Shown one piece after another: positions 34,975 to 46,345 of a stretch of DNA of 64,000 nucleotides (position 1 is the stretch's first letter; each line of letters begins with the position of its first letter). The stretch lies in the NCBI GenBank assembly GCA_036873135.1, contig JAPTYO010000009.1, positions 28,603,756 through 28,667,755 of the forward strand, read 5' to 3'. Under the pieces are notes generated by a model, which was not told the origin of the DNA, did no database searches, and saw only the letters and a list, made by a program, of their open reading frames with translations. The DNA comes from Clarkia xantiana subsp. parviflora. Taxonomy: Eukaryota; Streptophyta; Magnoliopsida; Myrtales; Onagraceae. Both the position numbers and the translations under genes were made by a program.

Positions 34975-35580
34975 TTGTATGTTGATGGTTGTTGATTGTC
35001 ATCAACTTGTCGCGCGTTGACGGTTGTTGATTGTTATCAACTTGTCGCGCATTGACGGTTGTTGATTGCTGACATCGTGGAACACTTAGAAAATATTCTT
35101 TGATAGTCGACACATTGTCATGTGTCGACTGCTGACATAGTGGAACAATTAGAAAATATTCCTTTATAGTCGACACCTTGTCATGTGTCGACTGCTGACA
35201 TAGTGGAACACTTAGAAAATATTCCTGACAGCCGGCATCCCGTTGTATGCTCACAGCTGATAAAGTTGGAACACTTAGATAATATTCATGATAGCCGACA
35301 TCTCTTTGTATGTCGACAGCCAATATGGTTGGAACACTTAGATAATATTCCTGATAGCCGACATCTCGTTGTATGTCGACAGCCAATATGGTTGGAATAC
35401 TTAGATAATATTCCTGATAGCCGAAATCTCGTTGTATGTCGACAGCTGATATGGTTGGAACACTTAGATAATATTCCTGATGGCCGACATCTCGTTGTAT
35501 GTCGACAGCCGATATGGTTGGAACACTTAGACAATATTCCTGATGGCCGACATCTCGTTGTATGTCGACAGCCGATACGC
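34975..35580. repeat. Tandem arrays: ~35-bp and 63-bp units (element C)
   Basis: About two copies of the ~35-bp unit, two intermediate units carrying gtcgacacattgtcatgtgtcg-like palindromes (35100-35200), then about six copies of the 63-bp unit (ggttggaacacttagataat..). D has fewer 63-bp units and more 35-bp units. The open frames 35185-35682 (+) and 35286-35669 (-) come from the repeat. Confidence 0.85.
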
Positions 35581-35810
35581 AAGCGCTTGTATGTGCGTGC
35601 TAGTATATGCGCACTTGCCCCCATACTTAGATTATTTTCTCTATCCATTGCTATGTACGTTGTATCCATAGGCTGGATGTAGACATAGGGCGTATGTTGT
35701 CATGGTGATTGTTATGAGTTGAATGTTTGTCGCTCGTAAACTAACGAACGTTGTCTTGATTGTAGGCTGCATTTTCAGGTTGCAGGATTTCCTTTGGCGA
35801 GGTTGTTATT

Positions 35811-38204
35811 ATGAGTAAGTCTTTCATACCTTCTCCGCATACTGCTTTTTATTTCGATGACAGCAGTGAGTCGGATGCCGACATGATTACTCTACTTGAC
35901 CAAACACTGAGTGCAGAGGGCGAGGCTGTTATTAAGATTCCTGTCGTGCCGGAAGCGGCGAAAGGATCTGTGGTAAAAACTAGATATCTCTCGAATAGGA
36001 TGGAGAGAGAGAAGTTCATACTAGACGCGTCAACTTCTGGACTTGGCCTGATTTTTTAGGGTGTGTTTCCTCGCGACGTGTTGCCTGATGTTGCTAAGGG
36101 TGAAGCTACCATCCCTCCAAGTGACTTGACCGCTGTGTATTCTTCACAGGTTAGGGAGGCTTTACGCTTTCCCTACTGCCCCGACTTAGTCGATTTGTGT
36201 CGCTTCTATCGGATTTCCCCTCGGGATCTTACACCTACCGGCATTCACGTATGGACTTGTTTTCGGGTGTTATTTCACCAACAGTCGTGGCCTTACTCGA
36301 CTACTCTCTTCCGCTGCTTCTACCAGCTTTTATGTCCTGACATGACAAAGTTTTGTAGCGTGAAGATGTGTTGGCCTTGCCTACGTGACAAAGGATTTGA
36401 GCAACTTGGACTTGGGGATGTGGAGTGGAACTGTATTCATCGACTGGCGGCTGAAACTGACCGATCTAGTTCGCATTGGCGACATCACTACTTTTTCGTG
36501 TGTGATGACAGCATTACTTGGGATATTGAGGAGGTTAAGGTTGCTGATCCTGCCCCTGCCTTTTCCGAGCTTCGTCGACGGACAAGGCGACTATAGTGCG
36601 CATCTAACGATGTCAGCAAGCGCGCAGCTTTCAGTGTCTGTTATGCGCGTCAGATCAAGAACTGCTTGATGCCGGGATTCAAACGCTTCCTTCTGAAACT
36701 TTGTTATGCTGAGAGTATTTATAACTTTCATTATGTTGTGATGTAGGTTGGTTTGACGGAAAAAGCTCAACTTTGCAGACGGTGGCTGCGCGCGATGTTC
36801 CTCCTGTTGGAAGGACTGTCCCTTCCTCTGCCCCCGCTGCCCCCCCAGCATAGTCGTAGCAAGGGACTTACGGGTAAGATGTTTACTTATTTTTACGTCG
36901 ACCTTATTGATTTTTCGATTCGTTGTCTTCATATTACTTCTTGCTTGAAAGTCGTTCTGCGCCCGTGACCCAGCGCGTTGTCGCGGCACCCGATTCTATC
37001 GCTCCTGTCAAGAGGTCCGCAGTTGGCGCGCGTCCTTTGAGTGATTCCAAGCGCTCCAAGCCGAGTGCGATTGTCCCGACTCCTTATCGCGACAAAGGGA
37101 AAGGAGTTGAAGATCACGCGGTGGCGCCTTCTGCCCCCCGCTCAAAGGTGCGTCCCGCGGAGGAGCGTCCTTTGCGTCGAGGTTTGTACTGTGCACATTG
37201 TTGTCTTTCCTTGTATTTTTCTTTCTTATGTCTCTTATACTTCCTTTATGTTTTTGCAGCACTGCCATCACTTAAGCTTAGTGACTCGGTTCGACCCCTG
37301 GAGGGTGACATATCCGGTGACGATTGGGTACCCTTTTCTACTGGGGGTCTTCGATTTCCCAAAGGTTCGAAGCTTAGTACTCCGGAGGTTGGGGTACGCA
37401 TGTTGCTGCGGTGTATTCCTCCAAGCAATCGACGCCTTGTGCCTTTCAAGGATGAGGAGATGCGACAGCATGTTGAGGGCTCCCTATCCGGGTTTACCCC
37501 GGTAAGTGACGACACTATTTTTTTTCATTATCTGGTTGTGCCTGAATGCATTGCCGTGATTGTCTTGACTTGTTGGGTATTTTCTTTTAGGCTGTTGCGA
37601 ACATGGTGAACATGTCTTCCTTCGCGTTGGATCTCATGCGCGAAGGAAAGCTCCTGTCGAGAAACGTGGTGTTGCCTCCCGCGAGCTTGCGATTCTTAAG
37701 GAGAAAACTCAGAGTTTGCTTTCGAAGACTGCTGACTTCGATGCGAAGTATGACTCTTGCTATGCCCATGCGAATCATCTTGAGGGTGAGATCGCGACTA
37801 TCAAGAAACAGATAGCGGAGAATGATAGCGCGCATGAAACTGCGCTTTGTGCTGCGCGCAAGGAGGGGCGTAAGGCTGGGATCGCAGAAGGACTTGTCAA
37901 GTATCCTACTACCTTGGGCTTTACTGCTGCTGTTACCTCTGCCGCTAAGGCGAAGTCTGAGTCGTTGATTCATGAGTTTGCTGCGGAATATGTTCGCAGG
38001 GTACGTCTACTTGATCCCGACTTTCCTTTCGACAAGTTGGGTCCTTACGCAGCATCCGCTATTGAGCGTGTTGCTGAGTTACGCCGTCTGGAGCTAGAGG
38101 CGGTTAACTTTGATATGATGTTTGGGGATGACAACGATTTTGATCCTGCCGACGAGATAATGGCGGTTATTCCTGAGCCTGCTGGAGATGATGGTGCTCC
38201 TTGA
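35811..38204 (+). pseudogene. Spliced gene opposed to element C (antisense ORF), with damage
   Basis: Starts MSKSFIPSPH at 35811. Exon 1 runs to about 36700 and is open except for a TAG at 36057-36059 (D has GAG there) and a one-base loss near 36570. It contains LRFPYCPDLVDLCRFY and HVWTCFRVLF..WPY..LFRCFYQLL, also seen in B. Exon 2 starts at 36747 (intact GTAG acceptor) and ends 36873 (GTAAG donor). Exon 3 covers about 36953-37180, exon 4 about 37260-37500 (donor CCG|GTAAGT) and exon 5 about 37592-38204. The C-terminal half is an Ala/Glu/Lys coiled coil with an acidic end (FGDDNDFDPADE). The protein would be about 690 residues. Function unknown; see D for the phase argument. Confidence 0.65.
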
Positions 38205-40247
38205 GCGGCGTCGGGTTGATTATTTTGAGCATGTTGAACTTTTTCTTTTATCGTTTGCCCCCGTGTTCGGGTTGATGTTGGTTTTGGGAGTTGTCCCTAG
38301 AACTTTTGTGTATGTTTTGCTTGCTTTGAGCTATTTCGTTTAGACCTGCTTTGATCATAGTAAAATGCATAATAACTCGTTAGTAGTATTTCATACCTTG
38401 TGTTATCTATGTTGTCCGTATTGTTTGGACTTGGATGATAGGATGGATATCCTTAGATGATGAACATGATGTTCGTAGTTGTGACTGTATGTCGCGCATT
38501 ATTGAGTGTTATGAGCGCCCCTCTTGGTTAGATTCCAAGGCATGGCAAGATGCGTAATCTAGGTACTTGTAGCGTTGTAAGCAGTAATGTACTCGGCGCG
38601 GGCACTTGGCACATGACACTGGCACTTGACATGTAGGAGAGTCGTCTTGACGAGGCAAGACATTAGTTTATATCGTCTCTTAGTTCCTTTCTAAGGAGAC
38701 GCTGTGACAAGACGCTACTTGTTGTATTTGGTGCGTTTTTCCATCCGTCAATTTGGGCACATCCCGCGTGATGTTGTTACAAGGTTTTCTGTGGCTAACC
38801 AAGTACTTACCCTGTGATGCTATTACGCCTCAACTTAGTTAATCCAAGGGGCGGGACAAAGGTCGTGTGCACACGCCTTGTAGTTTTTACCATCACTTGA
38901 ACCATTTCAAGGTGACGTTGTGGCAAGACGCTACTTGCTCTATGCTATGCGTTTTTCCATCCGTCAGTCTGGGCACATCCTGCGTGAAGTTGTTGCAAGG
39001 TTTTCCGTGGCTATTCCAGTACTTGCCTTGCGATGCTACTGCACCTCTCCATGGTTAGTCCAGAAGGGTTTCACAAGACCGCGTTGAAGCGACTTGCAGT
39101 TTTTTCCGTCTCTTGGTCCACTCCAAGGCGACGTTGTGGCAAGACACTACTTGCTGCATTTGGTGTGTTTTATTTCGTTATGCGCTTGCTGGCAAGATAA
39201 CGTTGTACAAGACTCGATATCTATGTTTGGCGAGTTTTCCTGACATGGGTGCGCTCCTGCTAGTGTATATACGTGAAGTTATCCTAACAAGGAATACGTC
39301 TTCGCGGAGTATGAACCCTTGAGTGAGTATACATACTGTTAGAGTACATGAAGCTGCCCACTTAAGGAATAAGTCTTCATTAAGTATGATTCCGTGATTG
39401 GTCGTTCATACTTTTAGAGTACATGAAGCTGCCCATTTAAGGAATAAGTCTTCATGAACTATGATTCCGTGATTGGTCGTTCATACTTTGTTGATTTGTG
39501 GAGTTGTCGTCTAACAAGAGGACTTCCGCCACGATGGGGTGATCAGTCCCACCTGTTTGCCGCATCCTGTTTTGTATTCAGGGAATGGCTTATGAACATG
39601 GGGGTTGCCCTCGAAGGAGGATGTCGCAGCATGCCATTTTAATAGTTGTGAACATGGGGGTTGCCCTCGAAGGAGGATGTCGCAACATGTCACTTTGATG
39701 GTTGTAAACATGGGGGTTGCCCTCGAAGGAGGATGCCACAACATGTTACTTTGATGGTTGTGAACATGGGGGTTGCCCTCGAAGGAGGATGTCGCAGCAT
39801 TTCACTTTGATAGATCTTGTTTTAAACTCAAGATATATTATGTTGTTGACGTTATTCGGGGTAGTCGTCATTATAGATGGAGAGTGTTTACATACTCTTT
39901 GTTGATGTTGACAGTTGATTTGTTGTCGTATGATATAAGTTGATTGTTGTACATAGCGCGATGGCTTGTATTGTTGATGTGAGTAATATTGTAGTTGTTT
40001 CTTGGCGTAATTCCAAGGTAGTATGCATGATATAGTATTGTACCTACGAAGGTAAATTAACTTCATTAGATACTTGGATTATTTACAGAGAGTTGCTGGA
40101 AGGCGTCAACTGATCATTTCTTCTAAAATGTAGTAAGTCTAGTACTAAAAGACTAAACTTAAAGTACGAGATGCATTTGAACTAAGACAAAAGTAGAAAT
40201 GCGTAAAGTAGATAGGGGGATTGATGGGGTGTCCGCCGCCTTTATGA
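38205..40247. repeat. Repeat-rich region between the convergent genes of element C
   Basis: Parallels 31025-32934 of D. It has three diverged ~210-240-bp units (38670-39190), a duplicated segment around catgaagctgcccatttaaggaataagtcttcat (39340-39470; one copy in D) and about four copies of the 56-bp cgaaggaggatgtcgca unit (39590-39810). No coding region. Confidence 0.75.
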
Positions 40248-41042
40248 TTAGTCTGATGGCGGATTTGTTCCAGTGCGAGCCACGTAGCTGGTCAATGCGC
40301 CTAGCGCGATGAGTTCTTGGTTTTCCACCCTTAGGGACAGACAGTTGTTGGTGCTGTGCCCCCAAGTCTTTCGATACTTGCACCAGTCTTCGATTTCTTT
40401 GCCAAGGAAAGCGGTTGGTGGCTCAAGTGGACAAAGAAACTTGTTTTCCAGGAGTTTCACATATATCTCTTCAACCTCCGTGTTCAAGGGGGTAAAGAAC
40501 TTGTCGTAATTGGGGCTCGTTACTCCTGATATTGTTACACCTTGAGCCTACAGGGGTGAACTAGGAGGTGTACCCCATCCTAGTTCACGTTCACAAGAGA
40601 CCACCATCTCTTGTTTATCTTTCATGTCTGCCATCGTGACAATTGTTCGCCAGCCGTATGTCTCTCCAAATAAGAGGAAGGATCTGACGTTCATGTTCAC
40701 AAAGAACGCATTTATGACCTCTTTTTTCGTTGTCCTCAGCATGGCGGCATTTTTGGCGAATCTCCAGAAGTAAGCCATTATAGGCTCTCCTTGATCTTGT
40801 CTCACATCCCAAACACTTTGTCGTGTTGGGAAAAGAATTGCATCAAGCCGAGCAGTTGGTGTTGACTGCTGCTTTCTTCCTCCATCATCATCACTTAGAT
40901 CAGACATCTTTCTCTTTTTGCCAAACTCGACCATGGCAATAGAGACTTGCTGCATTTTCCTTAGGGCGTTCACATAGCACTTGCGTGCGGCTGATTGGTC
41001 TCCTAGCACTTCACCAATGCCGTGTGGCGTTGGGAACTTCAT
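40248..41042 (-). pseudogene. Second gag-like segment (gag') of element C
   Basis: Downstream of the protease, where RT would be expected, the minus strand encodes SVWDVRQDQGEPIMAYFWRF..EVINAFFVNM, which looks like the C-terminal half of a retrotransposon gag core (compare NDESLADYYIRFNQNISD in gag itself). A zinc-knuckle-like CKYRKTWGHSTNNC follows near 40360. The reading is split between frames near 40550 and ends at about 40248. The D copy (55278-55963) has the same content. The most economical reading is a duplicated or captured gag segment replacing RT and integrase. Confidence 0.6.
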
Positions 41043-41963
41043 TTTCTTGTGGATGGAACAATTTTGTATGGGTTGATCGTAGTCCTACCCAATATGCCAT
41101 TATATGCCCCCAAAGCGTTTACAACAACGAACGTGACGTCGATGTGAAGCGCCTTCCATCCTTCTCCTAGAATGACCGGGAGTGTGATCATCCCTAGTGG
41201 GTAAGTTGCCGCGCCGGCGAAGCTTACTTATGGAAATATGCTTGGAGATAGATCAACCACCGTCTTTCCCATATTTTCCAACACTTTGATGTGTAGAATG
41301 TCTGCAGCACTTCCCTCATCCGCCAGGATTCGTCGTACATCGTACCCAATGATTTCCATTGTGATGACCAAGGCGTCATCATGGGGGTAGACGATGTGCT
41401 TCTTTTCGGCGTTTGAAAACTGGATGACGACATCATCCTTTTCTGGTTGGCGTCTCTTGCCGTACTTGGATAGTGTCTGCAGCTGAGATGCATAGACATC
41501 CCTAGCATTAGATATGCTTCCTCCTGCTGCTGGCCCTCCGTGGATAACATTGATTATGCCACGCTTTGCAGGAGGTGGGTTGTCTTTCTCCTTCTCTTTT
41601 CCTTTGTTCCCTCTTCCTGATGGTTCCGCTTGGGACTTCTTTGGATGCTTGTCGCTCTGGTCCACGTACTGCTTCAAATCGCCCTTCAGGATGATATTGT
41701 TCACGCGAAACCTTAGGCTTACGCAGCTATTTGTCTCATGTCCATAGACTTTGTGGTTTTCAAACCACTTATCTTGCTCCTTCCCGAGCGGACCCTTGAG
41801 GAAGTTGGTTGGTTCTCTCCACATATTTGCTTCTTTCATCTTCTTCAAGATCACAGACAAAGCTGCATTTAGCGGGATGCACTCAGCAAGGTTGACCTCC
41901 CTGGACTTTTGGAAATCTGATTGGAATGGCCTTTTTTTAGGCTGCCACTGCTTGTTTTGTTGG
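41043..41963 (-). pseudogene. gag C-terminus and protease of element C (3' part, broken)
   Basis: Continues the gag of 53002-54543 beyond element B. It has a zinc-knuckle-like segment (ENHKVYGHETNSC), a Lys-rich linker, then IINVIHGGPAAGG and the aspartic protease, with RRILADEGSAADIL where D has ADGGS (active-site Asp kept, following Gly changed to Glu). A frame change near 41228 breaks the protease before its GRTTIN-type segment. The protease would cleave the Gag polyprotein. Confidence 0.75.
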
Positions 41964-42677
41964 TGATGGGTTTTGATATAGTCGTTAGGCCCATTAACGA
42001 CGACTAAACGGCGAAGTAGGCCCACTGGGCACCAAACGAGGCTTAGAAGACAATACGAGGGGTCCCGACAAGGTCGGTCCCGATATCTGAGCTGAATGCT
42101 CCCGATGTTATGCCTTTAAGTAGGCCCCGATGATATGCCTTTGAGTAGGCCCCGATGATATGCCTTTAAGTAGGCCCCGATGATATGCCTTTGAGTAGGC
42201 CCCGATGATATGCCTTTGAGTAGGCCCCAATATTGAATCCCTGAGAAGATTGGCCTTGTCCCGATGACGAGGGGCCCCGAGCGGTGACCAAAGGAGATAA
42301 CTCTGGAGTCCCCGACTTCCGTTGGGACTTGCCACCAGAGCACGAGGCCGAGAAATACGCCCACTATCGACATAGTGGGGAAGTGGCCGGAAAAGACGGA
42401 ACGTGGGTTACTGGCCGAGATAAGCGGAACGTGGCAGTTATCCCAACAGGTAACTGAGGTAACCCCTCCCCTATATAAAGGAAGGAGTTACCTCAGGATT
42501 GATACGTTCAGATACTTACATACTCATACTTGCTTGCCTGCATCGAGATACTCATTTAAGCATCGGAGAGGGATTCTGGGTCACCGCCCGGTCTATCCCC
42601 TTCTTGCAGAATTACTTGGAGCGAAGGAGTTCGGATTTCCGTCAAGGACGTACCGGAGTTCCAACCGTGATCCAACA
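41964..42677 (+). repeat. 5' LTR of element B
   Basis: 714 bp, TGATGGG..CCAACA. TATA box CTATATAAAG at 42471-42480, after a U3 with a 25-bp tandem repeat. The same LTR family as element E. Confidence 0.92.
42104..42231. repeat. 25-bp tandem repeat in the U3 of B
   Basis: Five copies of GATGATATGCCTTTGAGTAG plus GCCCC, alternating TTTAAG and TTTGAG variants. The same array is at 52428-52555 in the 3' LTR. U3 repeats of this type often act as enhancer elements, but that is inference here. Confidence 0.85.
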
Positions 42678-42678
42678 T

Positions 42679-42696
42679 TGGCGCCGTCTGTGGGAA
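42679..42696 (+). other. Primer-binding site of element B
   Basis: TGGCGCCGTCTGTGGGAA one base after the LTR. It is the same type as in A, A', C and D. Confidence 0.85.
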
Positions 42697-42713
42697 CGAA
42701 GCAAAAAACAAAA

Positions 42714-43967
42714 ATGACTTCTACCCGTTCGATGGATGGCAAGCAAAAGAAGAAACAAGGACAATCCGGCGGTTCCCGCCACCCTGCTGGAACTCTGAAT
42801 TCAGGGTCGCCGGAGCGCACCGTTGATCGGAATGATCCTCCCCCCGCTGTTTCTCAAACAAGGGGGCATCATGATGATCTCGAAGATTCCATCCGAAACT
42901 CGTCGGAGAGCCGGGATGAGATCCCAAGGAGGGACCAGGATGCACCTGCAAAGCCGGACTTGGCGAAGGCCGTGATGGATGCCATGCCAGTATTTTTGGA
43001 AGCTATGGAGGCTCTCTTGGACCGGAGAGAGGCTGCCAAGAAGAAGGAGGAGGAGTTGCCTCCTCCTCCGCCGATGGAGAATCGGGACGGGCAGGAGGCC
43101 CAACCCGAGCACCAGGACAAGAGCAAGGAACCTGCCCTATCGGAGCAGTTCGTGGTCGATGGGCCTGGGCCTGTGCAGCATAGGACCATTCCTCTCAATG
43201 GCCCTATCACCCCCGATCAAGTGGTGAAGATCGTCCCCCGATTGGTGAACACCACTGCCCCGCCGGGACTGGGCATCTCGACAATTAAGGAGTATGATGG
43301 CGAGGGAGATCCCGTTCGTCATGTCCAGAAACATGTCATGGCTTGTCTAGGCAGAGCCCCGAATGACGATATAGTGTGCGTTTTGTTCCCAGGCACACTC
43401 GGTGAGAGGGCCCTGACATGGTTCTTCAGCCTTCCCCCAGGATGTATCTCCAGCTAGACCCAGATGCATGATCGCTTCATCCAGCAGTACCAGGGCCGTC
43501 GACGCCTCCTGAAAAGCGCGAGGTCCCTGGCTGAGGTGGTACAGAGGCCCGACGAATCTATGGCTCATTACTACCAGAGGTACACTGCCAGTGTGGCCGA
43601 GATTGATGAGGAAATGTCGGAGGGAGAGACCATCCGTACCTTCATTGGGAACCTGACAGCACCATATGGTTCCGACCTGATGCACAGCGTGGCTGAGAAG
43701 GCTGTGTGGAACATGGAGGCGATGCAGAAGAGGGTGAAGAAGCAAATCGACGTCTAGGAGTCGAAGATAGCTGCCGGAGACCTTGACCCTCCGAAATCGA
43801 ACAAGGGGAAGCAGTCGTTCAAGCCCTCGGACGATCGCAGGAGGAAAGATAAACCCGAGAGCAGTCGGGGTCGAGGCCATCCTGATAGGAGGGAAGACAA
43901 GCGTTCCTCGAAGTCGGACAAGCGGGAGGACCACTACACCCCTCTCATTTGTTCCATGGGTGCTGTA
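42714..43967 (+). pseudogene. gag of element B, interrupted by TAG codons
   Basis: The ATG at 42714 follows the primer site by 17 bases. About 250 residues are open: a Lys/Gly-rich start, a charged middle (KKKEEELPPPPP), then the gag core (YDGEGDPVRHVQKHV, FPGTLGERALTWFFSLPPG). TAG at 43455-43457 falls where related gags have a Trp. The frame continues through DESMAHYYQRYTASVAEID to a second TAG (43755-43757), then a basic linker to a third TAG (43968-43970). All lie in the same frame as protease and RT. Gag would form the particle. Confidence 0.85.
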
Positions 43968-43970
43968 TAG

Positions 43971-46345
43971 GCGGTGATGGACCGACAGGGTATCGCCAGG
44001 TATCCCCCGAAAAAAGATGGAGAGTCCATGGGAGCCCGTACTGATCGTTATTGTCGCTTTCATCGTGCCAACGATCACGACACTAACCATTGTCGGGAGT
44101 TGAAGAAAGAGATTGAGAAGCTGATCCAGAAGGGGAAGCTCAAGGAATTTGTGGCTGGACAACGGGGCCGATCCCGTTCCCGGTCCCGATCGCAGTCTCG
44201 TTCCCGATCCCGTGGTCGATCCCCGAAGAAGGACAAGCCCGAGTCTTCCAATGCCCGCAAGGAGAAGCGGGGAACTATTAATGTGATTCACGGAGGACTT
44301 GCTGCAGGAGGAGATATTACAGCAGCTCGGGAGGTCTATGCTTCTCGGATTCCCATTGCTGTGGTGCTGGGCAAGAGGGCCCGAAATTGGACTCCGAAAG
44401 AAGAAATAGTGATTCCCTTCTCAGCGGAGGACCTGATAGGTGTGGAGACCCCGCACGATGATGCCTTGGTCGTGACCCTGAACGTGGATGGGTATGAGAT
44501 GAAGCGGATCCTGATCGATGGAGGGAGCTCCTCCGATATTTTGTTCATGGACGCACTGCAGGCCATGGGGAAAACCAAGAAGGACTTGAAGCCTGCGGAC
44601 TTCCCGATGGTCGGATTTTCTGGCTCTACCTCCTACCCGGTCGGGGTGATTACCTTACCGGTCGAGTTCGGGAGTGGTTGGAAGTCGGAGAAGAGGAACG
44701 TAGAATTCGTGGTGGTCGAGTCTGCGGGGACCTACAATGCCATTATCAGGAGGACTACCATCAACCCGCTGGGGGCAATTGCCTCAACTGTCCATCAGAA
44801 GCTGAAGTTCCCGACGGATCATGGAATCGGGGAGGTCCAGGGCGATCAGATAGCTTCCAGGAGGTGTTATGTCAATGCCACCCGAAGGAGAAATCGGGAG
44901 GCTATGACTGTTTTCCAGACTGACGCTGATCCCCGAGAGGAGTTTGGGCGTCCCGCCCCGATGGAAGATTTGAAGGAGGTCGAGATTGATGGACCTCTGA
45001 GGAAGGTGAAAATCGGGCCCGCTCTGACCGAGGAGACGGCCCGAGAATTGATCGATCTGTTGAAGGAATTCAAGGAGCTGTTTGCCTGGTCCCCGAGTGA
45101 CATGCCAGGAATCAGCCCCGATGTGATTACTCACGAGCTGAAGATCGATCCCGCGATCAAGCCGATTACACAGAGAAGGCGCCCGATGGGTGCCGACAAG
45201 AAGATCGCGATCCAGCAAGAGGTGGGCAGGTTGCTCGATGCTGGATTCATTAAAGAGCTCCGATTCCAGACCTGGGTCGCCAACCCAGTCCTGGTGAAGA
45301 AGAGCAATGGCAAGTGGCGGATGTGTGTCGATTTCCGCGACCTGAACAAAGCATGCCCGAAGGATTGCTATCCGCTCCCGAGGATCGACCAGCTGGTGGA
45401 CGCGACATCGGGACATGAGTTGCTGAGCTTTATGGATGCCTACTCCGGCTACAATCAGATCAAGATGTCCAAGGAGGATGCCCCCCATACCGCCTTCTAT
45501 GCTGATAGTGACATCTATCATTATGATGTTATGCCCTTTGGACTGATCAATGCAGGTGCAACTTACCAGAGGATGGTGAATAAGCTGTTCGGGGATATGC
45601 TGGGGAAAACAATGGAGGCCTATGTGGACGACATGCTGGTGAAGTCCCGACAGGCCGAGGATCATGTTCACAACTTGGCCACGACATTTGAGCGGATGAG
45701 GCTTCATCAAGTTCTCTTAAACCCGACCAAGTGTGCCTTCGGAGTGCACTCAGGGAAGTTCCTGGGCTTTATGGTGAGCCAGAGGGGAATCGAGGTGAAC
45801 CCTGAGAAACTAAGGGCAATCGAGGAGATGAAGTCCCCGATTAACCATCGGGAGGTACAAGTGCTGAATGGCCGATTGGCCGCGATGAATCGCTTCCTGT
45901 CCAAGGCAAGCGATCGATCCATGCCATTTTTTGAAGTACTAAGGGCCAACAAGAAGTTTGAGTGGACTTCCAAGTGTGAAGAGGCGTTCCAGGCACTCAA
46001 GCAGCACCTCCGCACCCTCCCGCCATTGGTGAAGCCCATCCTAGGCGAGCCACTCTATCTGTATTTGGCTGTTTCTGAATTTGCTGTTAGCTCTGTCTTA
46101 GTGAAATTTGTAGAGGGTAGCCAAGTCCTCGTCTATTATATAAGCAAGGTACTCGCCAAATCTGAAATGAATTATCCCGCCGTTGAGAAGTATCTCTATG
46201 CGTTGATTGTTACTGCTCAGAAGCTGAGGCCTTACTTCCACGCGAATGAGATTACCGTTTTGACGAATCAGCCCTTGAAACATTTTCTGAACCGACCTGA
46301 TGCGTCGGGGAGATTAGTAAAATGGGCAGTCGAGCTTAGTGAGTT
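43971..46345 (+). pseudogene. Zinc knuckle, protease, RT and RNase H of element B
   Basis: Open for about 790 residues. Zinc-knuckle-like CRFHRANDHDTNHC (near 44070) and an Arg-Ser repeat region (44165-44225) come first. The protease has MKRILIDGGSSSDILF, active-site Asp present. RT follows with KWRMCVDFRDLN, MDAYSGYNQIKM (motif A), PFGLINAGATYQ and AYVDDMLVK (catalytic DD). RNase H has LRPYFHANEI and LTNQPLKHFL. It is in the same frame as gag. The frame continues nonsensically to a stop at 46443-46445 because a deletion at about 46350 changes phase. Catalytic residues look intact. Confidence 0.9.

Noticed and set aside
42108..42373. Minus-strand ORFs with HIIGAYSKA repeats (also 52432-52697)
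   Set aside because: Translations of the 25-bp U3 repeat in both LTRs of element B.
44784..45710. Minus-strand ORF of 308 residues inside the RT of B
   Set aside because: Shadow of the protease-RT frame; no domain, and the sense strand has clear RT motifs.
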